A DNA stretch of 64,000 nucleotides from positions 310,001 to 374,000 of the forward strand of contig NZ_QKYW01000003.1 of NCBI RefSeq assembly GCF_003253735.1. The letters are read 5' to 3'. Numbering within the stretch: position 1 is the first letter of the stretch; every line of letters begins with the position of its first letter. The notes under the pieces were generated by a model, which was not told where the DNA came from, searched no databases, and worked only from the letters and a program-made list of their open reading frames with translations. Source of the stretch: Pseudomonas sp. URMO17WK12:I2. Lineage in GTDB: Bacteria > Pseudomonadota > Gammaproteobacteria > Pseudomonadales > Pseudomonadaceae. The translations under genes and the position numbers were made by a program. Of the stretch, positions 45,202-56,677 are shown piece by piece.

Positions 45202-47931
45202 ATGGCCACTATCCACGTAGACGGCAAAGATCTCGAAGTCGATGGTGCGGACAACCTGCTGCAGGCCTGTCTGTCCCTCGGTCTCGACATCCCTTACTTC
45301 TGCTGGCACCCGGCGCTTGGCAGCGTTGGTGCCTGCCGCCAGTGTGCGGTGAAGCAGTACACCGACGAGAACGACAAGCGCGGCCGTCTGGTCATGTCCT
45401 GCATGACCCCGGCCACCGACAACAGCTGGATTTCCATCGACGACGAAGAGGCCGTGGCCTTCCGCAAGAGCGTCGTCGAGTGGCTGATGACCAACCATCC
45501 ACACGACTGCCCGGTGTGCGAGGAAGGCGGCCACTGCCACCTGCAGGACATGACGGTGATGACCGGCCACAACGCCCGGCGTTATCGTTTCACCAAGCGC
45601 ACCCACCAGAATCAGGAACTCGGCCCGTTCATCGCCCACGAGATGAACCGCTGCATCGCTTGCTACCGCTGCGTGCGCTACTACAAGGATTACGCTGGCG
45701 GCACCGACCTGGGCGTCTACGGTGCGCACGACAACGTGTACTTCGGTCGCGTAGAAGACGGCACCCTGGAAAGCGAGTTCTCCGGCAACCTGGTCGAGGT
45801 CTGCCCGACCGGTGTGTTCACCGACAAGACTCACTCCGAGCGCTACAACCGCAAGTGGGACATGCAGTTCGCCCCAAGCATCTGCCACGGCTGCTCCAGC
45901 GGCTGTAACACCAGCCCCGGCGAGCGTTACGGCGAAGTACGCCGTATCGAGAACCGCTTCAACGGCTCGGTGAACCAGTATTTCCTCTGCGACCGTGGCC
46001 GTTTCGGCTATGGCTACGTCAACCGTGAAGACCGTCCGCGTCAACCGCTGATGATGCTCAGCAAGATGAAGATGGGCCTGGACGCCGCGCTGGATCAGGC
46101 CGCTGCCCTGCTGAAGAACCGCAAGGTGATCGGTATCGGTTCGCCCCGTGCCAGCCTGGAGGGCAATTTCGCCCTGCGTGAACTGGTCGGTGAAGGCAAC
46201 TTCTACTCCGGTATCGCCGCCGCCGAGCAGGCCAACATCCGCCTGATCCGCGATGTGCTGCAGAACGGCCCACTGCCGGTGCCGACCCTGCGCGATATCG
46301 AAAGCCACGACGCGGTGTTCGTGCTCGGTGAGGACCTGACCCAGACTGCGGCGCGCGTCGCCCTGGCCCTGCGCCAGTCGGTCAAGGGCAAGGCCACGGA
46401 AATCGCCGCCGGCGCGAAGATTCAGGATTGGCACATGGCAGCCGTGCAGAACGTCGCCCAGCACGCGCTCAACCCGCTGTTCATCGCCAGCGTCACCGCC
46501 ACCCGCCTCGACGATGTTGCCGAGCAGTGCGTGCATGCCGCGCCGGATGACCTGGCGCGCATCGGTTTCGCCGTCGCCCACGCCATCGACCCGAGCGCCC
46601 CGGCCGTCGAGGGCCTGGAAGCGGAAGCGAGCGAGCTGGTGCAGCGCATCGCCGACGCGCTGGTGGGCGCCAAGCGCCCGCTGATCGTGTCCGGTGCTTC
46701 GCTGGGTAATCGCGCAGTGATCGAGGCTGCTGCCAACATCGCCAGCGCCTTGAAGAATCGCGAGAAGAACGGTTCCATCAGCTTGGTGGTGCCTGAAGCC
46801 AACAGCATGGGCCTGGCCCTGCTGATGGGCGACAAGTTCGCCGGCAACAGCCTGGACGACGCCCTCGAAGCGCTCTCCTCCGGCCAGGCCGACGCCCTGG
46901 TGGTACTGGAGAACGACCTTTACCACCGTACTGACGCTGCTCGCGTGGATGCTGCCCTGGCTGCCGCCAAGGTCGTGATCGTCGCCGATCATCAGAGCAC
47001 CGCCACGACCGCGAAGGCGCACCTGCTGCTGCCGGCTGCCAGTTTCGCCGAAGGCGACGGTACCCTGGTCAGCCAGGAAGGCCGTGCCCAGCGCTTCTTC
47101 CAGGTGTATGACCCGTCCTACTACGACGCCAATATCCTGGTGCGCGAAGGCTGGCGCTGGCTGCATGCGCTGCACAGCACGCTGCAGGGTCGCAACGTGG
47201 ACTGGACCCAGCTCGACCAGGTCACCGCTGCCTGCGCCGACAGTAATGCCCAGTTGGCCGGGATCCGCGACGCGGCGCCGGGCGCCTCGTTCCGCATCAA
47301 AGGCCTCAAGCTGGCTCGCGAGCCGCACCGCTACAGCGGGCGCACGGCCATGCGCGCCAATATCAGCGTGCACGAGCCGCGTCAGCCCCAGGACAAGGAC
47401 AGCGCCTTCGCCTTCTCCATGGAAGGCTATTCGGGCAGCAAGGAAGATCGTCAGCAGATTCCGTTCGCCTGGTCGCCGGGCTGGAACTCGCCCCAGGCCT
47501 GGAACAAGTTCCAGGACGAAGTCGGTGGCCACCTGCGCGCCGGCGATCCGGGCGTGCGCCTGATCGAAGCCAAGGGCGCAAGCCTGGGCTGGTTCAAGGC
47601 ACCGATGGCGTTCAACCCGGTCCAGGGCACCTGGCAGGCGGTCCCGCTGCACCACCTGTTCGGCAGCGAGGAAATGTCCTCGCGCGCCGCGCCAATCGCC
47701 GAACGCACGCCTGAAGCCTACGTGGCGCTGGCCAAGGATGAAGCCGATCGCCTTGGCGTCAACGAAGGCGCTCTGCTGCAACTGAGCATCAACGGCCGGA
47801 ACCTGCGCCTGGCGCTGCGCGTCAGCGAAGAGCTGGCTATCGGCCTGGTCGGTTTGCCAGTGGGGCTGGCGGGTATTCCGGCGGCCATCGCCGACGCCTG
47901 CGTGACCAACATCGGGGAGGCCGCACAATGA
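45202..47931 (+). CDS. nuoG: NADH-quinone oxidoreductase subunit G
   Basis: Large peripheral subunit carrying several Fe-S clusters. 909 residues; N-terminal ferredoxin-like domain ([18 protein letters not shown]), His-Cys cluster segment [15 protein letters not shown], two further 4Fe-4S sets ([18 protein letters not shown]) and a molybdopterin-oxidoreductase-like C-terminal part. ATG at 45202 chosen by family N-terminus; a GTG at 45178 is in frame. Confidence 0.96.
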   Translation: MATIHVDGKDLEVDGADNLLQACLSLGLDIPYFCWHPALGSVGACRQCAVKQYTDENDKRGRLVMSCMTPATDNSWISIDDEEAVAFRKSVVEWLMTNHPHDCPVCEEGGHCHLQDMTVMTGHNARRYRFTKRTHQNQELGPFIAHEMNRCIACYRCVRYYKDYAGGTDLGVYGAHDNVYFGRVEDGTLESEFSGNLVEVCPTGVFTDKTHSERYNRKWDMQFAPSICHGCSSGCNTSPGERYGEVRRIENRFNGSVNQYFLCDRGRFGYGYVNREDRPRQPLMMLSKMKMGLDAALDQAAALLKNRKVIGIGSPRASLEGNFALRELVGEGNFYSGIAAAEQANIRLIRDVLQNGPLPVPTLRDIESHDAVFVLGEDLTQTAARVALALRQSVKGKATEIAAGAKIQDWHMAAVQNVAQHALNPLFIASVTATRLDDVAEQCVHAAPDDLARIGFAVAHAIDPSAPAVEGLEAEASELVQRIADALVGAKRPLIVSGASLGNRAVIEAAANIASALKNREKNGSISLVVPEANSMGLALLMGDKFAGNSLDDALEALSSGQADALVVLENDLYHRTDAARVDAALAAAKVVIVADHQSTATTAKAHLLLPAASFAEGDGTLVSQEGRAQRFFQVYDPSYYDANILVREGWRWLHALHSTLQGRNVDWTQLDQVTAACADSNAQLAGIRDAAPGASFRIKGLKLAREPHRYSGRTAMRANISVHEPRQPQDKDSAFAFSMEGYSGSKEDRQQIPFAWSPGWNSPQAWNKFQDEVGGHLRAGDPGVRLIEAKGASLGWFKAPMAFNPVQGTWQAVPLHHLFGSEEMSSRAAPIAERTPEAYVALAKDEADRLGVNEGALLQLSINGRNLRLALRVSEELAIGLVGLPVGLAGIPAAIADACVTNIGEAAQ

Positions 47932-48920
47932 GCTGGCTGACTCCCGGGTTACTCGACATCATTCAGGAAGTGCTCAAGGCCATCGTCATTCTGCTGACGG
48001 TGGTGGTCACCGGCGCGCTGCTGAGCTTCGTCGAGCGCCGCCTGCTCGGCTGGTGGCAGGATCGTTACGGCCCCAACCGGGTTGGCCCGTTCGGCATGTT
48101 CCAGATCGCGGCCGACATGTTGAAGATGTTCTTCAAGGAAGACTGGACGCCGCCGTTCGCCGACAAGGTGATCTTCACCCTGGCACCGATCATCGCCATG
48201 GGCGCCATGCTGGTGGCCTTCGCGATCATTCCGATCACCCCGAACTGGGGCGTGGCGGACCTGAACATCGGCATCCTGTTCTTCTTCGCCATGGCCGGTC
48301 TGTCGGTCTACGCCGTGCTGTTCGCCGGCTGGTCGAGCAACAACAAGTTCGCCCTGCTCGGCAGCCTGCGCGCCTCGGCTCAGACCATCTCCTACGAGGT
48401 GTTCCTGGCCCTGGCACTGATGGGTATCGTCGCTCAGGTTGGCTCGTTCAACATGCGCGACATAGTCGACTACCAGGCGCAGAACCTGTGGTTCATCATT
48501 CCGCAGTTCTTCGGCTTCTGTACCTTCTTCATCGCTGGCGTGGCCGTGACGCACCGTCACCCGTTCGACCAGCCGGAAGCGGAGCAGGAACTGGCCGACG
48601 GTTACCATATCGAGTATGCCGGCATGAAATGGGGCATGTTCTTCGTCGGTGAGTACATCGGCATCGTGACCATCTCGGCGCTGCTGGTAACCCTGTTCTT
48701 CGGCGGCTGGCACGGCCCGTTCGGCATCCTGCCGCAGATCCCGTTCTTCTGGTTCGCGATCAAGACCTGCTTCTTCATCATGATCTTCATCCTGCTGCGC
48801 GCCTCGATTCCGCGCCCACGGTATGACCAGGTCATGGCCTTCAGCTGGAAGTTCTGTCTGCCGCTGACCCTGATCAACCTGCTGGTGACCGGCGCCGTCG
48901 TGCTGGCCACGGCCCAGTAA
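47928..48920 (+). CDS. nuoH: NADH-quinone oxidoreductase subunit H
   Basis: ND1-like membrane subunit forming the quinone chamber. 330 residues, about eight membrane helices; signatures [19 protein letters not shown] and FVGEYIGIV, plus [22 protein letters not shown] overlap with nuoG. Confidence 0.97.
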   Translation: MSWLTPGLLDIIQEVLKAIVILLTVVVTGALLSFVERRLLGWWQDRYGPNRVGPFGMFQIAADMLKMFFKEDWTPPFADKVIFTLAPIIAMGAMLVAFAIIPITPNWGVADLNIGILFFFAMAGLSVYAVLFAGWSSNNKFALLGSLRASAQTISYEVFLALALMGIVAQVGSFNMRDIVDYQAQNLWFIIPQFFGFCTFFIAGVAVTHRHPFDQPEAEQELADGYHIEYAGMKWGMFFVGEYIGIVTISALLVTLFFGGWHGPFGILPQIPFFWFAIKTCFFIMIFILLRASIPRPRYDQVMAFSWKFCLPLTLINLLVTGAVVLATAQ

Positions 48921-48932
48921 GGAGAAAAAGCG

Positions 48933-49481
48933 ATGTTCAAATATATTTGGGACGTACTGGTTGGTACCGCGACCCAACTGCGCAGCCTGGTCATGGTCTT
49001 CGGCCATGGCTTTCGCAAGCGCGACACCCTGCAATACCCGGAAGAACAGGTTTACCTGCCGCCACGTTACCGCGGCCGCATCGTCCTGACCCGCGACCCT
49101 GACGGCGAAGAGCGCTGCGTAGCCTGCAACCTGTGCGCCGTGGCCTGCCCGGTCGGCTGCATCTCGCTGCAGAAGGCAGAAACCGAAGACGGTCGCTGGT
49201 ACCCGGACTTCTTCCGCATCAATTTCTCGCGCTGCATCTTCTGCGGCCTGTGTGAAGAAGCCTGCCCGACCACCGCAATCCAGCTCACCCCGGACTTCGA
49301 GATGGGCGAGTTCAAGCGTCAGGACCTGGTGTACGAGAAGGAAGACCTGCTGATCTCCGGCCCTGGCAAGAACCCGGACTACAACTTCTATCGCGTGGCT
49401 GGTATGGCCATTGCCGGCAAGCCGAAAGGCGCCGCGCAGGACGAAGCCGAGCCGATCAACGTCAAGGGGTTGTTGCCATAA
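48933..49481 (+). CDS. nuoI: NADH-quinone oxidoreductase subunit I
   Basis: TYKY-type ferredoxin subunit, clusters N6a and N6b. 182 residues with two CxxCxxCxxxC sets: [15 protein letters not shown] and [19 protein letters not shown] ribosome site. Stop overlaps nuoJ start by one base. Confidence 0.97.
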   Translation: MFKYIWDVLVGTATQLRSLVMVFGHGFRKRDTLQYPEEQVYLPPRYRGRIVLTRDPDGEERCVACNLCAVACPVGCISLQKAETEDGRWYPDFFRINFSRCIFCGLCEEACPTTAIQLTPDFEMGEFKRQDLVYEKEDLLISGPGKNPDYNFYRVAGMAIAGKPKGAAQDEAEPINVKGLLP

Positions 49482-49990
49482 TGGAATTCGCCTTCTATTT
49501 CTCTGCCGGGGTCGCGGTTGCCTCGACCCTCGGCGTGATCACCAGCAAGAACCCGGTGCACGCCCTGCTCTACCTGATCATCTCGCTGCTCGCCGTGTCC
49601 ATGGTGTTCTTCAGCCTCGGTGCACCCTTTGCCGGCGCCCTGGAGATCATCGTCTACGCCGGTGCGATCATGGTGCTGTTCGTGTTCGTGGTGATGATGC
49701 TCAACCTTGGCCCGGCCTCGGTCGAGCAGGAACGCACCTGGCTGACCCCGGGTATCTGGATCGGCCCCGCGCTGCTTTCCGCCGTGCTGCTGGGCCAGCT
49801 CCTGTACGTGCTGTTCGCCGTGCCGAGCGGCGCCACCATTGGCCACACCACGGTCGATGCCAAGGCCGTTGGCGTGCACCTGTTCGGCCCTTATCTGCTG
49901 GCCGTCGAGCTGGCTTCCATGCTGCTGCTTGCCGCGCTGGTCGCCGCTTATCACCTGGGCCGCAACGACATCAAGGACGCTACCCCATGA
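49481..49990 (+). CDS. nuoJ: NADH-quinone oxidoreductase subunit J
   Basis: ND6-like membrane subunit, 169 residues, five hydrophobic segments; conserved [20 protein letters not shown]. Overlaps nuoK by ATGA. Confidence 0.95.
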   Translation: MEFAFYFSAGVAVASTLGVITSKNPVHALLYLIISLLAVSMVFFSLGAPFAGALEIIVYAGAIMVLFVFVVMMLNLGPASVEQERTWLTPGIWIGPALLSAVLLGQLLYVLFAVPSGATIGHTTVDAKAVGVHLFGPYLLAVELASMLLLAALVAAYHLGRNDIKDATP

Positions 49991-50295
49991 ACGGTATTCC
50001 AATGGAGCACGGCCTGGCGCTGGCCGGCGTGCTGTTCAGCCTCGGCCTGGTCGGCCTGATGGTGCGCCGCAACATCCTGTTCGTGCTGATGAGCCTGGAA
50101 GTGATGATGAACGCCGCCGCCCTGGCCTTCGTCGTTGCCGGCGCACGCTGGGGCCAGGCTGACGGGCAGATCATGTTCATTCTGGTGATCGCCCTGGCAG
50201 CCGCCGAAGCGAGCATCGGCCTGGCGATCCTGCTGCAGTTGTACCGCCGCTTCCACACCCTCGATATCGACGCAGCCAGCGAGATGCGCGGATGA
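49987..50295 (+). CDS. nuoK: NADH-quinone oxidoreductase subunit K
   Basis: ND4L-like membrane subunit, 102 residues, three helices with the proton-path glutamates in [14 protein letters not shown] and [14 protein letters not shown]. Overlaps both nuoJ and nuoL by ATGA. Confidence 0.96.
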   Translation: MNGIPMEHGLALAGVLFSLGLVGLMVRRNILFVLMSLEVMMNAAALAFVVAGARWGQADGQIMFILVIALAAAEASIGLAILLQLYRRFHTLDIDAASEMRG

Positions 50296-52139
50296 ACGTC
50301 CTATTCCTGACCTTACTGTTCCCACTGATCGGCTGGTTCATCCTGGCCTTTTCCCGTGGCCGCCTGAGCGAGGGCGTTGCCGCCGTCATCGGTGTCGGCT
50401 CGGTCGGCCTGTCGGCGCTGACCACCGCCTGGATCATGTGGCAATTCAACACAGCTCCGCCAGCAGGTGGGGTGTACACCCAGACCCTGTGGCAGTGGAT
50501 GAGCGTCGACGGCCTGGCGCCGAGCTTTACCCTGTATCTGGATGGCCTGTCGCTGACCATGCTCGGTGTAGTCACCGGCGTGGGCTTCCTGATCCACATG
50601 TTCGCCAGCTGGTACATGCGTGGTGAAGAGGGCTATTCGCGCTTCCTGTCCTACACCAACCTGTTCATCTTCAGCATGTTGCTGCTGGTGCTGGGCGATA
50701 ACCTGATGACCCTGTTCTTCGGGTGGGAAGGCGTGGGTCTGTGCTCGTACCTGCTGATCGGCTTCTACTACAAGCACGTGCCCAACGGTAACGCGGCGCT
50801 GAAGGCCTTCATCGTCACCCGCATCGGTGACGTGTTCCTGATGATCGGCCTGTTCCTGCTGTTCCTCAACCTCGGCACCCTGAACATTCAGGAGCTGATG
50901 GTGCTGGCCCCGCAGAAGTATGCCGCCGGTGACACCTGGCTGTGGCTGGCGACCCTGATGCTGCTTGGCGGTGCGGTCGGCAAATCCGCCCAGCTGCCAC
51001 TGCAGACCTGGCTGGCCGACGCCATGGCCGGCCCGACCCCGGTTTCGGCACTGATTCACGCCGCCACCATGGTCACCGCGGGCGTCTACCTGATCGCCCG
51101 TACCAACGGCCTATTCCTGCTGACCCCGGAGATCCTCGAGCTGGTCGGCATCGTTGGCGGCGTGACCCTGGTGCTGGCAGGGTTCGCGGCACTGGTGCAG
51201 ACCGACATCAAGCGTATCCTCGCCTACTCGACCATGAGCCAGATCGGCTACATGTTCCTGGCCCTGGGCGTTGGCGCCTGGGACGCGGCGATTTTCCACC
51301 TGATGACCCACGCCTTCTTCAAGGCCTTGCTGTTCCTCGCCTCCGGCTCGGTGATCCATGCCTGCCACCACGAGCAGAACATCTTCAAGATGGGCGGCCT
51401 GTGGAAGAAGCTGCCCCTGGCCTACGCCAGCTTCATCGTCGGTGGCTCGGCCCTGGCGGCGTTGCCGCTGATCACCGTGGGCTTCTACTCCAAGGACGAA
51501 ATCCTCTGGGAAGCCTTCGCCAGCGGCAACTCCGGCCTGCTCTACGCCGGCCTGCTGGGCGCCTTCATGACCTCGATCTATACCTTCCGGCTGATCTTCA
51601 TCGCCTTCCATGGTGAGCAGAAGACCGAAGCCCATGCCGGTCATGGTATCGCCCACAACCTGCCGCTGCTGGTACTGATCGTGCTGTCGACCTTCATCGG
51701 CGCCTGGATCACCCCGCCGCTGGCTGGCGTTCTCCCCGAGAGCGCCGGCCATGCCGGTGGCGAAGCCAAGCACAGCCTGGAAATCGTCTCGGGCTGCATC
51801 GCCCTGGCCGGCATCCTGCTGGCCGCCATGTTGTTCCTCGGCAAGCGCAGCTTCGTGACCTCCGTCGCCAATAGCGCGCCGGGTCGTTTCCTGTCGGCCT
51901 GGTGGTTCGCCGCCTGGGGCTTCGACTGGCTTTACGACAAGATTTTCGTGCAGCCGTACCTGTTCCTGTGCCGCGTGCTCGCCCGCGACCCCATCGACGG
52001 TGCCATCGGCATCGTCCCGCGCCTGGCGCGTGGTGGTCATGGCGTATTGAGCCGCAGTGAAACCGGGCATCTGCGCTGGTACGCCATCTCCATCGCCGGG
52101 GGTGCCGTGCTGGTGCTCGCCGCCGTGATGATGGCCTGA
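50292..52139 (+). CDS. nuoL: NADH-quinone oxidoreductase subunit L
   Basis: Distal antiporter-like subunit (ND5) with the long lateral helix. 615 residues; key Glu/Lys/His segments in [39 protein letters not shown] and [10 protein letters not shown]. Full length. Confidence 0.97.
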   Translation: MNVLFLTLLFPLIGWFILAFSRGRLSEGVAAVIGVGSVGLSALTTAWIMWQFNTAPPAGGVYTQTLWQWMSVDGLAPSFTLYLDGLSLTMLGVVTGVGFLIHMFASWYMRGEEGYSRFLSYTNLFIFSMLLLVLGDNLMTLFFGWEGVGLCSYLLIGFYYKHVPNGNAALKAFIVTRIGDVFLMIGLFLLFLNLGTLNIQELMVLAPQKYAAGDTWLWLATLMLLGGAVGKSAQLPLQTWLADAMAGPTPVSALIHAATMVTAGVYLIARTNGLFLLTPEILELVGIVGGVTLVLAGFAALVQTDIKRILAYSTMSQIGYMFLALGVGAWDAAIFHLMTHAFFKALLFLASGSVIHACHHEQNIFKMGGLWKKLPLAYASFIVGGSALAALPLITVGFYSKDEILWEAFASGNSGLLYAGLLGAFMTSIYTFRLIFIAFHGEQKTEAHAGHGIAHNLPLLVLIVLSTFIGAWITPPLAGVLPESAGHAGGEAKHSLEIVSGCIALAGILLAAMLFLGKRSFVTSVANSAPGRFLSAWWFAAWGFDWLYDKIFVQPYLFLCRVLARDPIDGAIGIVPRLARGGHGVLSRSETGHLRWYAISIAGGAVLVLAAVMMA

Positions 52140-52180
52140 CCGATGATCCCGAATACTTTTTCTAAGGAACCCCGTCAGTC

Positions 52181-53710
52181 ATGATTCTGCCTTGGCTAAT
52201 CCTGATCCCCTTTATCGGCGGCCTGCTGTGCTGGCAGGCGGAGCGCTTCGGCGGAACTCTGCCACGCTGGATCGCGCTGCTGACCATGTCCCTGCTGTTC
52301 GGCCTAGGCCTGTGGCTGTGGGGTACCGGCGACTTCAGCCTGGCGCCTGCGCCGGGCGCCGAACCACGCTGGGCCCACGAGTTCCAGATGCGCTGGATCG
52401 AGCGTTTCGGTATCAGCATCCATCTGGCGATGGATGGCCTGTCGGTATTGATGGTTACCCTGACCGGCCTGCTCGGCGTGCTCTCGGTACTCTGCTCGTG
52501 GAAAGAGATCCAGAACCGCGTTGGCTTCTTCCATCTCAATCTGATGTGGATCCTCGGCGGCGTGGTCGGCGTGTTCCTGGCCATCGACCTGTTCCTGTTC
52601 TTTTTCTTCTGGGAAATGATGCTGGTGCCGATGTATTTCCTCATCGCGCTCTGGGGTCATAGCGGCAGCCCTGGCAAGAGCCGCATCAATGCGGCCACCA
52701 AGTTCTTCATCTTCACCCAGGCCAGCGGCCTGGTGATGCTGGTGGCGATCCTGGGCCTGGTGTTCGTGCACTTCAACCAGACCGGCGTGTTCACCTTCAA
52801 CTATGCGGACCTGCTCAAGACCGAGCTGTCCCATGGCACCGAGTACCTGCTGATGCTGGGCTTCTTCATCGCCTTCGCGGTGAAGTTCCCGGTGGTGCCG
52901 CTACACTCCTGGCTACCGGATGCTCACGCTCAGGCGCCGACCGCGGGTTCCGTGGACCTGGCCGGTATCCTGCTGAAAACCGCCGCCTACGGCCTGCTGC
53001 GTTTCGCCCTGCCGCTGTTCCCCAATGCCTCGGCCGAGTTCGCGCCGATCGCCATGTACCTGGGCGTGTTCGCGATCATCTACGGCGCGCTGCTGTCCTT
53101 CGCGCAGACCGACATCAAACGCCTGGTGGCCTACTCCAGCGTGTCGCACATGGGCTTCGTGCTGATCGCCATCTACTCCGGCAGCCAGATCGCCCTGCAG
53201 GGCGCGGTGGTACAGATGATGGCCCACGGCCTGTCGGCTGCCGCGCTGTTCATCCTCTGTGGCCAGCTGTACGAGCGCCTGCATACCCGTGACATGCGTG
53301 AAATGGGTGGCATCTGGGCGCGTATGTCCTGGTTGCCGGCACTCAGCCTGTTCTTCGCCGCCGCCGCACTCGGCCTACCGGGTACCGGCAACTTCGTCGG
53401 CGAGTTCCTGATCCTGATCGGCAGCTTCCCGACCGCGCCGTGGGTTACCGTGATTGCTGCGACCGGTCTGGTACTGGGCTCCGTTTATTCGCTGATCATG
53501 ATTCACCGCGCGCATTTCGGCCCGGTGAAGAACGACAGCCCACTGCCCGGCCTGCAATTTCGTGAACTGAGCATGGTGCTGTGCCTGGCCGTGCTGCTGA
53601 TCCTGCTCGGCGTTTACCCGCAGCCGGTGCTCGATACCTCCGCCGCCAGCATGCAAGGCGTGCAGCAGTGGTTCAGCGGCGCCCTCAATCAACTCGCTTC
53701 GGGCCAGTAG
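52181..53710 (+). CDS. nuoM: NADH-quinone oxidoreductase subunit M
   Basis: Antiporter-like membrane subunit (ND4), 509 residues; [19 protein letters not shown] and [20 protein letters not shown] carry the proton-path Glu and Lys. 41-bp gap after nuoL. Confidence 0.97.
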   Translation: MILPWLILIPFIGGLLCWQAERFGGTLPRWIALLTMSLLFGLGLWLWGTGDFSLAPAPGAEPRWAHEFQMRWIERFGISIHLAMDGLSVLMVTLTGLLGVLSVLCSWKEIQNRVGFFHLNLMWILGGVVGVFLAIDLFLFFFFWEMMLVPMYFLIALWGHSGSPGKSRINAATKFFIFTQASGLVMLVAILGLVFVHFNQTGVFTFNYADLLKTELSHGTEYLLMLGFFIAFAVKFPVVPLHSWLPDAHAQAPTAGSVDLAGILLKTAAYGLLRFALPLFPNASAEFAPIAMYLGVFAIIYGALLSFAQTDIKRLVAYSSVSHMGFVLIAIYSGSQIALQGAVVQMMAHGLSAAALFILCGQLYERLHTRDMREMGGIWARMSWLPALSLFFAAAALGLPGTGNFVGEFLILIGSFPTAPWVTVIAATGLVLGSVYSLIMIHRAHFGPVKNDSPLPGLQFRELSMVLCLAVLLILLGVYPQPVLDTSAASMQGVQQWFSGALNQLASGQ

Positions 53711-53715
53711 ACGTT

Positions 53716-55218
53716 ATGGAACATCACGCTGTGCAATTCACCACCCAACACCTGATCGCCCTGCTGCCGCTGCTGGTCACCTGCGCCACCGTGGTGGTGG
53801 TGATGCTGGCCATCGCCTGGAAGCGCAGTCACTCGATGACCTTCGTGCTGTCGGTGATCGGCCTCAACGCCGCCCTGCTGTCGCTGCTGCCGACCATCGG
53901 TGTCACCCCGCTGCAGGTCACCCCGCTGATGCAGATCGACACCTTCGCCTGCTATTACATGGCGCTGGTGCTGATCGCCACCCTGGCCTGCGTAACCCTG
54001 ACCCACGCCTACCTGGGCGAGGCCAAGGTCAACGATGGCCAGACCAAGGGCTACCCGCGCAACCGCGAAGAGATGTACCTGCTGCTGCTGCTCTCCGCCG
54101 CCGGCGGCCTGGTGCTGGTCAGCACCGAGCATCTGGCGGGCCTGTTCATCGGCCTGGAGCTGCTGTCGGTACCGACCTACGGGATGATCGCCTACGCCTA
54201 CTTCAACAAGCGCTCGCTGGAAGCCGGTATCAAGTACATGGTGCTGTCGGCGGCCGGCAGTGCCTTCCTGCTGTTCGGCATGGCGCTGCTGTATGCCGAC
54301 GCCGGCAGCCTGAGCTTCGCCGAGATCGGTGCCAGCCTGGCCGGCGCCAGTGGCAGCCAGCTGGTGCAGATCGGCATCGGCATGATGCTCATCGGCCTGG
54401 CGTTCAAGTTGTCGATGGTGCCGTTCCACCTGTGGACGCCGGATGTCTACGAAGGTGCCCCTGCCCCAGTGGCCGCGTTCCTGGCCACTGCCAGCAAGGT
54501 CGCGGTATTCGCCGTACTGCTGCGTCTGTATCAGCTCTCCCCGGCTACCGCCGGTGGCTGGCTGAACGACCTGCTGACCGTCATCGCCATTGCCTCGATC
54601 CTGTTCGGCAACCTGCTGGCCCTGGTGCAGAACAACCTCAAGCGTCTGCTCGGCTATTCGTCCATTGCCCACTTCGGTTACCTGCTGGTGGCACTGATCG
54701 CCAGCAAGGGACTGGCCGTCGAGGCCATCGGTGTGTACATGGCCACCTACGTGCTGACCAGTTTGGGGGCCTTCGGGGTAATCACCCTGATGTCCACACC
54801 CTACAACGGTCGTGACGCCGATGCGCTGTACGAGTACCGCGGCCTGTTCTGGCGCCGCCCTTACCTGACTGCGGTGCTCACCGTGATGATGTTGTCGCTG
54901 GCCGGTATTCCGCTAACTGCCGGCTTCATCGGCAAGTTCTATGTGATTGCCGCGGGCGTGCAGGCGCAGTTGTGGTGGCTGATCGGTGCGCTGATCCTGG
55001 GTAGCGCCATCGCGGTGTTCTACTACCTGCGGGTGATGGTGACGCTGTTCCTCAACGAGCCGAACCTGCAGCGCCACGATGCACCGTTCAACTGGGGCCA
55101 GCGTGCCGGCGGCATCATGCTGATGCTGGTAGCGGCCCTGGCCTTTATACTCGGTGTTTACCCGCAGCCGCTGCTGGATCTGGTTCAGCAGGCTGGCTTG
55201 GCCACTGCGGCGCTCTGA
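53716..55218 (+). CDS. nuoN: NADH-quinone oxidoreductase subunit N
   Basis: Antiporter-like membrane subunit (ND2), 500 residues; [18 protein letters not shown] and [19 protein letters not shown]. The ATG at 53716, five bases after the nuoM stop, is chosen; the open frame from 53581 lies within nuoM. A later start would trim a few residues. Last gene of the operon. Confidence 0.95.
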   Translation: MEHHAVQFTTQHLIALLPLLVTCATVVVVMLAIAWKRSHSMTFVLSVIGLNAALLSLLPTIGVTPLQVTPLMQIDTFACYYMALVLIATLACVTLTHAYLGEAKVNDGQTKGYPRNREEMYLLLLLSAAGGLVLVSTEHLAGLFIGLELLSVPTYGMIAYAYFNKRSLEAGIKYMVLSAAGSAFLLFGMALLYADAGSLSFAEIGASLAGASGSQLVQIGIGMMLIGLAFKLSMVPFHLWTPDVYEGAPAPVAAFLATASKVAVFAVLLRLYQLSPATAGGWLNDLLTVIAIASILFGNLLALVQNNLKRLLGYSSIAHFGYLLVALIASKGLAVEAIGVYMATYVLTSLGAFGVITLMSTPYNGRDADALYEYRGLFWRRPYLTAVLTVMMLSLAGIPLTAGFIGKFYVIAAGVQAQLWWLIGALILGSAIAVFYYLRVMVTLFLNEPNLQRHDAPFNWGQRAGGIMLMLVAALAFILGVYPQPLLDLVQQAGLATAAL

Positions 55219-55230
55219 TCCACGCGCGAC

Positions 55231-55265
55231 GAAAAACGGCTGCCATTGGGCAGCCGTTTTTGTTT
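55231..55265 (+). terminator. Intrinsic terminator of the nuo operon
   Basis: AAAAACGGCTGCC-N5-GGCAGCCGTTTTT, 14 bp after the nuoN stop. Confidence 0.93.
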
Positions 55266-55334
55266 GTGCGCTATGGATAGCGCGAGCCCACTCACGTTCT
55301 GGCGCCTACTCCCTGGATTCACTTCGTTTCACAC

Positions 55335-55368
55335 AGGCTACGAGTCGGTGACCGAGCTTTCGTAGCCT
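55335..55368. other. Long hairpin between nuoN and the AI-2E transporter gene
   Basis: AGGCTACGA-N16-TCGTAGCCT with an inner palindrome TCGGTGACCGA. It lies in the non-coding stretch 55266-55470, which otherwise shows no gene. Function unknown; may be a repeat relic. Confidence 0.4.
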
Positions 55369-55469
55369 GCTGCTGAGCACATCGATGCGCAGAGAGCGGG
55401 CTAAAAGATGCCCTGATTCGCTCGCCCACTCCCGGGTTTCGCAGCGCTCTAAGGCTACCTTCCGAGTGA

Positions 55470-55501
55470 TAAAGAAAAACGGCTGCCTTCAGGCAGCCGT
55501 T
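55470..55501 (-). terminator. Intrinsic terminator of the minus-strand transporter gene
   Basis: On the minus strand ACGGCTGCC-TGAA-GGCAGCCGT followed by TTTTCTTT. It shares its stem with the nuo terminator 240 bp away. Confidence 0.85.
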
Positions 55502-55518
55502 CTGGTTGGCGCAGGCTG

Positions 55519-56583
55519 TTATTCGGGCAATCTTACGGTCTTCTTGCCTGCAGCGAACAGGTTCCAGCTGGCGACGAACAGTGCGGCGACCAGCGGCCCC
55601 AGCACGAAGCCGTTGAGGCCGAACAGCGCCATCCCGCCCAGAGTGGAAATCAGGATCAGGTAGTCGGGCATGCGGGTGTCCTTGCCGACCAGGATCGGGC
55701 GCAGGATGTTGTCGACCAGGCCAATCACCAGCACACCGAACAGGATCAGCACCACGCCCTGCCAGATGTCACCGCTGAGCAGCAGGTATAGCGCCACCGG
55801 TGCCCAGACGATACCGGCGCCTGCAGCGGGCAGCAGCGACAGGAAGGCCATCAGCACGCCCCACAGCAATGGGCTGGGAATGGCCAGCACCCAGAAGATC
55901 AGGCCGCCCAGAGCGCCCTGTACCGCCGCCACGACGATGTTGCCTTTGACCGTGGCGCGTACCACCCGAGTGAACTTGATCTGCAGGCGACGCTTGGTGT
56001 TGTCCCCCAGCGGCACGGCCATACGAATGTCACGGGCCAGCTCCTGCCCATCACGCAGCAGGAAGAACAGCAGGTACAACATGATGAAAAAGCTGATTAC
56101 GAACTGGAAGGTGCCCTGGCCGATGGCGAACACCTTGGTCGCCAGATACTGGCTACCGGCGGCGGCGCCGCTGGTGATGCTTTCCTGCAGATCGTCCATG
56201 TTGCCCATGCCGATTCGATCGATCTGCTGCTGCAGGAACGGCGGTAGCATTTCCTTGGTGCTGGTCACGTAGGCCCCGACGTCCAACTCGCCGGAATCGA
56301 TGCGTTGATAGAGGCTGGTGCCCTCGGCGACCATCGCCGAAGTGATGAAGATCACCGGCAGAATCGCTACCAGCAGGCAGATGATCAGGGTCAGCAAGGC
56401 CGACAGGTTGCCGCGCCCGCCGATGCGCCGCGCCATACGCCGTTGCAGCGGCGCGAAGACCACGGCCAGTGCCACCGCCCAGAACACTGCGCCGTAGAAC
56501 GGCATGAGTATCCAGATGAAGGCGATGGTCACCAGGATGAGCAGGAGGATGAAGGTTTTCTTTTCGAGGGACGTCGTCTGCAT
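55519..56583 (-). CDS. AI-2E family transporter (putative membrane permease)
   Basis: 354 residues, about seven to eight membrane segments. Family features include PFYGAVFWAVALAVVFAPLQ near the N-terminus and GLVDNILRPILVGKDTRMPD with LGPLVAAL near the C-terminus. Members are linked to autoinducer-2 export or to Na+(Li+)/H+ exchange; the substrate here is unknown. The ATG at 56583 is chosen over a TTG at 56634. It is transcribed toward nuoN. Confidence 0.88.
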   Translation of the reverse strand: MQTTSLEKKTFILLLILVTIAFIWILMPFYGAVFWAVALAVVFAPLQRRMARRIGGRGNLSALLTLIICLLVAILPVIFITSAMVAEGTSLYQRIDSGELDVGAYVTSTKEMLPPFLQQQIDRIGMGNMDDLQESITSGAAAGSQYLATKVFAIGQGTFQFVISFFIMLYLLFFLLRDGQELARDIRMAVPLGDNTKRRLQIKFTRVVRATVKGNIVVAAVQGALGGLIFWVLAIPSPLLWGVLMAFLSLLPAAGAGIVWAPVALYLLLSGDIWQGVVLILFGVLVIGLVDNILRPILVGKDTRMPDYLILISTLGGMALFGLNGFVLGPLVAALFVASWNLFAAGKKTVRLPE

Positions 56584-56677
56584 GGTCGGATCACAGCAAG
56601 GGATATGCCCGTTAGTCTCCGGTGCCGCCGACAAAGTGCACTCTTATTGCAGCGGGCCTCCGTGCCCGATGCGCTGA

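Noticed and set aside
45016-47928. Minus-strand ORF (970 codons) opposite nuoG
   Set aside because: Antisense shadow; nuoG on the plus strand has all its cluster motifs.
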